Assembly: GCA_964554065.1 (NCBI GenBank)
Contig: CAZKMQ010000045.1
Coordinates: forward strand, 1-7,145
DNA from: CAZKMQ01 sp964554065
GTDB taxonomy: Bacteria > Patescibacteriota > Patescibacteriia > Magasanikbacterales > JBBTQS01
Direction: 5' to 3'
Length of the DNA stretch: 7,145 bases
Part shown: piece by piece, positions 1 through 3,860 of the stretch
How the letters are laid out: each line of letters begins with the position of its first letter
How positions within the stretch are numbered: position 1 is the first letter of the stretch
Notes under the pieces: model-generated
What the model was told of the DNA's origin: nothing
Databases searched by the model: none
The model's input: only the letters and a program-made list of their open reading frames with translations
Translations under genes and position numbers: made by a program

Positions 1-587
1 TAACTGCTTTGCCAATTATTGAAACACAGTCAGGTGATGTATCTGCTTATATTCCAACTAACGTAATTTCAATTACTGATGGACAGATTTATTTGGAATC
101 AGACTTGTTCTATCGTGGTATTCGCCCGGCGTTGAATGTTGGATTGTCTGTTTCTCGTGTGGGTTCTGCAGCGCAGACTAAAGCTATGAAAAAGGTTGCT
201 GGTAAGTTACGACTTGACTTGGCGCAGTTCCGTGAACTTGAAGCTTTTGCACAATTTGCAACAGACTTGGATGAAGGAACACGTCAGCAGATTGAGCGTG
301 GAAAGCGTACTGTGGAGATTTTGAAACAACCGCAATACGAACCAATGGCTGTTGGAAATCAGGTGGCAATTATCTACGCGGTGACCCAAGGGTTTACTGA
401 TGATGTTGCAGTGGAGAAGATGGCTGATTTTGAAGCAAAATTCCACGTATTCTTAAATGAAGAAAAGTCTGAATTGCTAGCAGAATTAGTTAGTGGAGAT
501 TGGAAAGAAGCAGAGCCAAAGCTGAAAAAGGCGATTGAAGAGTTCTTGCAGTTTGATGGAAAAGAATTTGTCGAGAAAGGTGAATAA
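1..587 (+). CDS. atpA: ATP synthase F1 subunit alpha, C-terminal part (5' truncated by window edge)
   Basis: Alpha subunit of the F1 head of F1Fo-ATP synthase. It alternates with beta in the catalytic hexamer and carries the non-catalytic nucleotide sites. Only the last 194 complete codons are in the window; the frame is open from position 3, so the gene starts upstream. The visible part opens with the highly conserved stretch AYIPTNVISITDGQ, followed by GIRPALNVGLSVSRVGSAAQ. The Arg of SVSRVGSAAQ (codon 156-158) is the family's arginine finger that reaches into the beta catalytic site. The rest is the alpha C-terminal helical domain (LRLDLAQFRELEAFAQFATDLD and onward). It ends TAA two bases before atpG, so the two are translated from one operon mRNA. 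Nothing is missing from the visible part. The TTG at position 9 is an internal Leu codon and not a start. Confidence 0.98.
   Translation, partial: TALPIIETQSGDVSAYIPTNVISITDGQIYLESDLFYRGIRPALNVGLSVSRVGSAAQTKAMKKVAGKLRLDLAQFRELEAFAQFATDLDEGTRQQIERGKRTVEILKQPQYEPMAVGNQVAIIYAVTQGFTDDVAVEKMADFEAKFHVFLNEEKSELLAELVSGDWKEAEPKLKKAIEEFLQFDGKEFVEKGE
576..582 (+). promoter_or_regulatory. Ribosome binding site of atpG
   Basis: AAAGGTG lies inside the last codons of atpA, 7 nt before the ATG at 590. It is the only recognisable Shine-Dalgarno-like site among the atp genes in this window. It supports ATG 590 as the atpG start. Confidence 0.6.
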
Positions 588-589
588 GT

Positions 590-1570
590 ATGGGAGCAAA
601 TAGCAAAGCAATTAAGCGACGGATCACATCCGTAAAAAACACTCGCAAGATTACAAAAGCGATGGAGCTTGTTGCTGCAAGTAAAATGCGTAAAGCGGTT
701 GAAGCGGCTCTTGGAACACGCGAATATGCCAAACATGCGTGGGATATTTTGCAGCATATTGCTGAAGCAGAGCGTGAGAAAGTTCACCCACTTCTAACTG
801 CACGGCCAGTGAAGAAAATCTTGATGATTTTGGTGACTAGTAATCGTGGTTTGTGCGGAGGTTTGAATGCGAATATTTTGAAAAAAGCAACCGCACTTAT
901 TAAAGAGCCAAAATCAATGGCAATGCATCGTGTTAAAGATGCAAAAGATGCTAGTGAAGATGTGCAAATTGATGTTCTTTCTGTTGGTAAAAAAGGTGAG
1001 CGAACTGTTGCAAAGCTTGGTGTGGAAGTTTTGGGAAGTTTTATTGAAATGTCGGACACGCCACGATTTGCTGAAGTGCAGCCAATTGCGCAAATTGCAC
1101 TTGAAAAATATGAAGCAGGGGAGTATGACAAAGTTGTTGTTGCGTATTCAGATTTTGTTAGCGCGATTGTTCAAGAACCTAAAGTGCGTCAGCTTTTACC
1201 GATCTCACCGGTTGATTTGGAAAAAACAATGCTTGAAATGAAGCGATTGTCTGAACAGCCGCTTTTGAGCGAGGAAAGTGGGCGTGAACAACACATGGGT
1301 GTTGATCACGCTGTTGAATTTACTTATGAGCCAAGTCCAGAACAGGTTTTGAATATTATTTTGCCGCGTTTGGTTGAGACACAGGTTTATCAATCTGTGC
1401 TTGAATCAAGTGCGTCAGAGCATAGCGCGCGCATGATGGCCATGCGCAACGCTTCTGATGCCGCAAAAGATATGATTGAAGACTTAGTCTTCACCTTAAA
1501 CCGTGCCCGCCAGGCAAGCATTACGCAAGAAATTGCGGAGATCAGTTCTGGTATGGCTGCTATTACTTAA
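590..1570 (+). CDS. atpG: ATP synthase F1 subunit gamma
   Basis: Gamma forms the central rotor stalk that turns inside the alpha3beta3 head and couples proton (or ion) flow to ATP synthesis. The 326-residue product starts with the family's N-terminal coiled-coil helix (SKAIKRRITSVKNTRKITKA, residues 5-24, then MELVAASKMRKA). SNRGLCGGLNANI sits at 84-96. The conserved C-terminal helix includes ESSASEHSARMMAMRNASDA (272-291) and ends in ITQEIAEISSGMAAI (311-325). The usual length is about 285-290, so this copy is longer. The extra residues seem to lie around 106-126 (Lys/Asp-rich) and 215-245 (LSEQPLLSEESGREQHMGVD region), both between conserved blocks. Start ATG 590 is fixed by the N-terminal homology and the upstream AAAGGTG. 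The stop is 4 nt before atpD. Confidence 0.98.
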   Translation: MGANSKAIKRRITSVKNTRKITKAMELVAASKMRKAVEAALGTREYAKHAWDILQHIAEAEREKVHPLLTARPVKKILMILVTSNRGLCGGLNANILKKATALIKEPKSMAMHRVKDAKDASEDVQIDVLSVGKKGERTVAKLGVEVLGSFIEMSDTPRFAEVQPIAQIALEKYEAGEYDKVVVAYSDFVSAIVQEPKVRQLLPISPVDLEKTMLEMKRLSEQPLLSEESGREQHMGVDHAVEFTYEPSPEQVLNIILPRLVETQVYQSVLESSASEHSARMMAMRNASDAAKDMIEDLVFTLNRARQASITQEIAEISSGMAAIT

Positions 1571-1574
1571 ACAT

Positions 1575-2945
1575 ATGAATACAGGAACTATTTCACAAGT
1601 TATTGGACCGGTTGTAGATGTCCATTTTGAGGACAAAGGATTGCCGGAAATTCTCACTGCTCTGGAAGTTGGTAAAGGCGAAGATCGTCTTGTGCTTGAA
1701 GTTGCGCAGCATTTGGGTGGAAGCACTGTTCGAGCTATTGCCATGGGAAGTACTGATGGATTGGCACGTGGTCAGGAAGTTACAAATACAGGAAAACCAA
1801 TCTCCGTGCCGGTTGGCGAAGCTACACTTGGGCGCATGCTTAATGTGGTTGGTGATCCGATTGATGAAAAAGGTGCAGTGAAAGCAAAGGGTAGTCGGTC
1901 AATTCACCAGAAAGCACCTGCGTTTGAAGAACTTTCAACTGGAACTGAAGTTTTTGAAACCGGAATTAAAGTTATTGATTTGATCTGCCCATTTATGAAA
2001 GGTGGTAAGGTTGGTTTGTTTGGTGGGGCAGGAGTTGGAAAGACCGTTATTGTGAAAGAGCTTATCCGAAATATTGCTGCAGAACATGCAGGATTATCTG
2101 TTTTTGCTGGAGTTGGTGAGCGAACCCGTGAAGGAAATGACCTCTATTTAGAAATGGAAGAAGCTGGTGTTCTTGATAAAACAATGCTCGTGTTCGGACA
2201 AATGAACGAACCACCAGGAGCACGTGCTCGTGTTGCGTTAACCGGATTGGCATTAGCTGAACATTATCGTGACGAAGGAAAAGACATGCTTTTGTTTGTG
2301 GATAACATTTTCCGATTTACACAAGCTGGATCTGAAGTATCTGCACTTCTTGGTCGTATTCCTTCAGCTGTGGGATATCAGCCAACACTGGCTACAGAAA
2401 TGGGAGCACTGCAAGAGAGAATTACTTCTACTAAAACTGGATCTATCACTTCAATCCAGGCGGTATATGTGCCTGCTGATGACAACACTGATCCTGCGCC
2501 AGCAACCACATTTGCGCACCTGGACTCAACAGTTGTGTTGGCACGTTCTTTGGCTGAACTTGGTATTTATCCTGCAGTTGATCCGCTTGATTCAAGTTCA
2601 ACACTTCTTGATCCAAATATTGTTGGTGAAGAGCATTATGAGGTGGCACGTCGTGTTCAGAAGGTTTTGCAAAAGTACAAGGACTTGCAAGATATTATTG
2701 CGATTCTTGGAATGGAAGAACTTTCAGATGAAGATAAGCTGACTGTGTCCCGTGCTCGTAAAATTCAGAAATTCTTGTCACAGCCATTTTTCGTTGCTGA
2801 AGGTTTTACTGGAATTAGTGGTAAGTATGTGTCACGCGAAGATACTGTTCGAGGTTTTAAAGAAATCTTGGATGGTAAGCATGATGACAAACCTGAACAA
2901 GCGTTCTATATGAAGGGGTCAATTGATGAGGTTGGCAAAGAATAA
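1575..2945 (+). CDS. atpD: ATP synthase F1 subunit beta
   Basis: Catalytic subunit of the F1 head, 456 residues, normal length for the family. The start is ATG 1575 (MNTGTISQVIGPVVDVHFE), because beta homology begins there. An in-frame upstream ATG at 1503 lies inside atpG and would add 24 unrelated residues. Walker A is GGAGVGKT at 150-157. GERTREGND follows, with the catalytic Glu at 182. Walker B is LLFVDN with Asp243. The alpha/beta family signature PAVDPLDSSS is at 333-342. The DELSEED loop that contacts gamma reads EELSDED (381-387). All key residues are present. There is no Shine-Dalgarno site in the short gap after atpG, so initiation probably relies on coupling to atpG translation or on an SD-independent mode. 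After the TAA comes a 146-nt GC-rich spacer before atpC. Confidence 0.99.
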   Translation: MNTGTISQVIGPVVDVHFEDKGLPEILTALEVGKGEDRLVLEVAQHLGGSTVRAIAMGSTDGLARGQEVTNTGKPISVPVGEATLGRMLNVVGDPIDEKGAVKAKGSRSIHQKAPAFEELSTGTEVFETGIKVIDLICPFMKGGKVGLFGGAGVGKTVIVKELIRNIAAEHAGLSVFAGVGERTREGNDLYLEMEEAGVLDKTMLVFGQMNEPPGARARVALTGLALAEHYRDEGKDMLLFVDNIFRFTQAGSEVSALLGRIPSAVGYQPTLATEMGALQERITSTKTGSITSIQAVYVPADDNTDPAPATTFAHLDSTVVLARSLAELGIYPAVDPLDSSSTLLDPNIVGEEHYEVARRVQKVLQKYKDLQDIIAILGMEELSDEDKLTVSRARKIQKFLSQPFFVAEGFTGISGKYVSREDTVRGFKEILDGKHDDKPEQAFYMKGSIDEVGKE

Positions 2946-2974
2946 TTAGCTTGTTGCTGTGTTGCTTCGGATCG

Positions 2975-3056
2975 CTGGAGTGGCCCAGCCGCCACTCTCG
3001 CTGACGCTTACGGCTCGCGCATCGCCTTGGGCGATACCGTGCGCGCTCGCCTCCAG
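2975..3056 (+). repeat. GC-rich nested inverted-repeat block between atpD and atpC
   Basis: The 146-nt atpD-atpC gap holds no gene but is strongly structured and far more GC-rich than the genes around it. The outer arms CTGGAG (2975-2980) and CTCCAG (3051-3056) are a perfect inverted repeat. Inside are two hairpins. The first is GAGTGGC (2978-2984) with GCCACTC (2991-2997), a 7-bp stem with a 6-nt loop; its first three bases overlap the outer arm, so the two pairings compete. The second is ATCGCC (3021-3026) with GGCGAT (3030-3035), extended after a 5-nt bulge by CGCGC (3016-3020) with GCGCG (3041-3045). No T-run follows, so it is not a typical terminator. It could be a dispersed intergenic repeat (REP- or MITE-like) or an mRNA processing or stability element. 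Copy number cannot be judged from one window. Confidence 0.6.
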
Positions 3057-3091
3057 AGTCTCCTCAGCAATACATCACCAACCCAATATAT

Positions 3092-3514
3092 ATGCCAAAT
3101 CATAAATTAAAATTTAAACTTGTAACTCCAGAAACCACTGTATACAGCGGCGAAGTTGATAGTGCCTCAATCATGACGCAGATGGGCGAGATTACGGTTT
3201 TGCCAAACCACGTGCCGCTTATTGGAATTTTGAAAGCCGGTGAAATGCGATTAATGGGCGGAGGTACGGAAACATTTTTAGCGGTTACCGGTGGATATGT
3301 TGAAGTGCACGGTGATAATACAATTACAGTATTAGCAGATGCTGCAGAGCGAGCAGAACACATTGATGAAGATCGGGCGCAACGCGCAAAAGATCGTGCT
3401 GAAAAAATGCTTCAGGAAAAAGATTTTGCAAATGACATTGAATTCGCAGCTTTGCAAGCGGCACTTGAGCGATCATTATCTCGAATTAAGATTGCACGAA
3501 GACGAAGGCGGTAG
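3092..3514 (+). CDS. atpC: ATP synthase F1 subunit epsilon
   Basis: Epsilon is the small central-stalk subunit that binds gamma and the c-ring and can inhibit ATP hydrolysis through its C-terminal helices. The product has 140 residues, the normal size. The N-terminal beta-sandwich (about 1-88) shows the family pattern: FKLVTPETTVYSGEVDS, MGEITVLPNHVPLIGILKAG, and FLAVTGGYVEVHGDNTITVLAD. A charged helical hairpin follows from AERAEHIDEDRAQ (about 86-135). The chain ends in five consecutive arginines. Start ATG 3092 matches the family N-terminus; no Shine-Dalgarno site precedes it (the upstream bases are AT-rich CCCAATATAT). It is the last gene of the operon and is followed by a strong terminator. 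The long structured gap after atpD suggests that its translation is not tightly coupled to atpD. Confidence 0.97.
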   Translation: MPNHKLKFKLVTPETTVYSGEVDSASIMTQMGEITVLPNHVPLIGILKAGEMRLMGGGTETFLAVTGGYVEVHGDNTITVLADAAERAEHIDEDRAQRAKDRAEKMLQEKDFANDIEFAALQAALERSLSRIKIARRRRR

Positions 3515-3536
3515 GCCTGAAAAGACCTAAAGTCTG

Positions 3537-3573
3537 AAGACCCACATCATTTATATGTGGGTCTTAGTTTTTT
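3537..3573 (+). terminator. Rho-independent terminator of the atp operon
   Basis: A perfect 11-bp stem pairs AAGACCCACAT (3537-3547) with ATGTGGGTCTT (3555-3565) around a 7-nt loop. It is followed by AG and six T (3568-3573). The site is 22 nt past the atpC stop. This is a textbook intrinsic terminator and marks the end of the operon. Confidence 0.92.
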
Positions 3574-3615
3574 GTCTAAAATAAGAACAATTTTTATCTA
3601 AATTTAGCGCAAAAC

Positions 3616-3644
3616 TTGACAAATTCGGTTTTTTATGTTAATGT
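3616..3644 (+). promoter_or_regulatory. Sigma70-type promoter for the cysteine-rich lipoprotein gene
   Basis: A perfect -35 box TTGACA (3616-3621) is followed by a 17-bp spacer and TAATGT (3639-3644). The latter keeps the key T, A and final T of the -10 box. TG at 3636-3637, one base before it, makes an extended -10. Transcription would begin near 3651, about 150 nt before the ATG at 3801. The promoter lies just after the atp terminator and is the only good candidate in the gap, so the lipoprotein is probably an independent unit. The stretch 3574-3615 is AT-rich and I see nothing else in it. Confidence 0.75.
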
Positions 3645-3773
3645 GCTACGTTATATAGAGGAAGTATTCGACAGAATGGCTTGTGTTTTTATCGATAACT
3701 CAGTCCAATCTGGCGAAACATTCGTGACGCTAGAGACAAATACACGATCCTATACAATTTCAACAATAAATCC

Positions 3774-3796
3774 CGGCCAAGCGGCCGTGGAGGGGG
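3774..3796 (+). promoter_or_regulatory. Hairpin plus strong ribosome binding site of the lipoprotein gene
   Basis: CGGCC (3774-3778) pairs with GGCCG (3783-3787) around an AAGC loop. Two bases later comes the purine run GGAGGGGG (3789-3796), whose GGAGG core is 7 nt before ATG 3801. This very strong Shine-Dalgarno site fixes the start. The short hairpin beside it could tune ribosome access, but that is inference. The rest of the leader (about 3651-3773) shows no other clear structure. Confidence 0.7.
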
Positions 3797-3800
3797 TAAA

Positions 3801-3860
3801 ATGCGTCGTAACGCAACGCTAATCAATGCTGCGATTCTCGCGGTTTTACTGTCCGGATGT
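3801..3860 (+). other. Lipoprotein signal peptide with lipobox
   Basis: Codons 1-20 encode two Arg after the initiator Met, a hydrophobic segment (LINAAILAVLL, 7-17), then L-S-G-C with Cys20 as the lipidation and signal peptidase II site. Pro and two Asp follow the Cys. In a cell without an outer membrane, as expected for CPR bacteria, the mature protein would be anchored in the outer face of the cytoplasmic membrane. Confidence 0.85.

Noticed and set aside
374..787. Minus-strand frame across the atpA-atpG junction
   Set aside because: It is antisense to two well-conserved genes and its translation shows no recognisable domain.
1503..1574. Upstream in-frame start that would extend atpD by 24 residues into atpG
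   Set aside because: The added residues have no resemblance to beta subunits, while MNTGTISQVIGPVVDV from ATG 1575 matches the family N-terminus.
2975..3056. Terminator after atpD
   Set aside because: The hairpins are GC-rich but no T-run follows, and atpC, an expected member of the operon, lies directly downstream.
3616..3675. TTG start at 3616 extending the small leader frame to 68 codons
   Set aside because: This TTG is part of the -35 box and lies upstream of the predicted transcription start, with no ribosome binding site.
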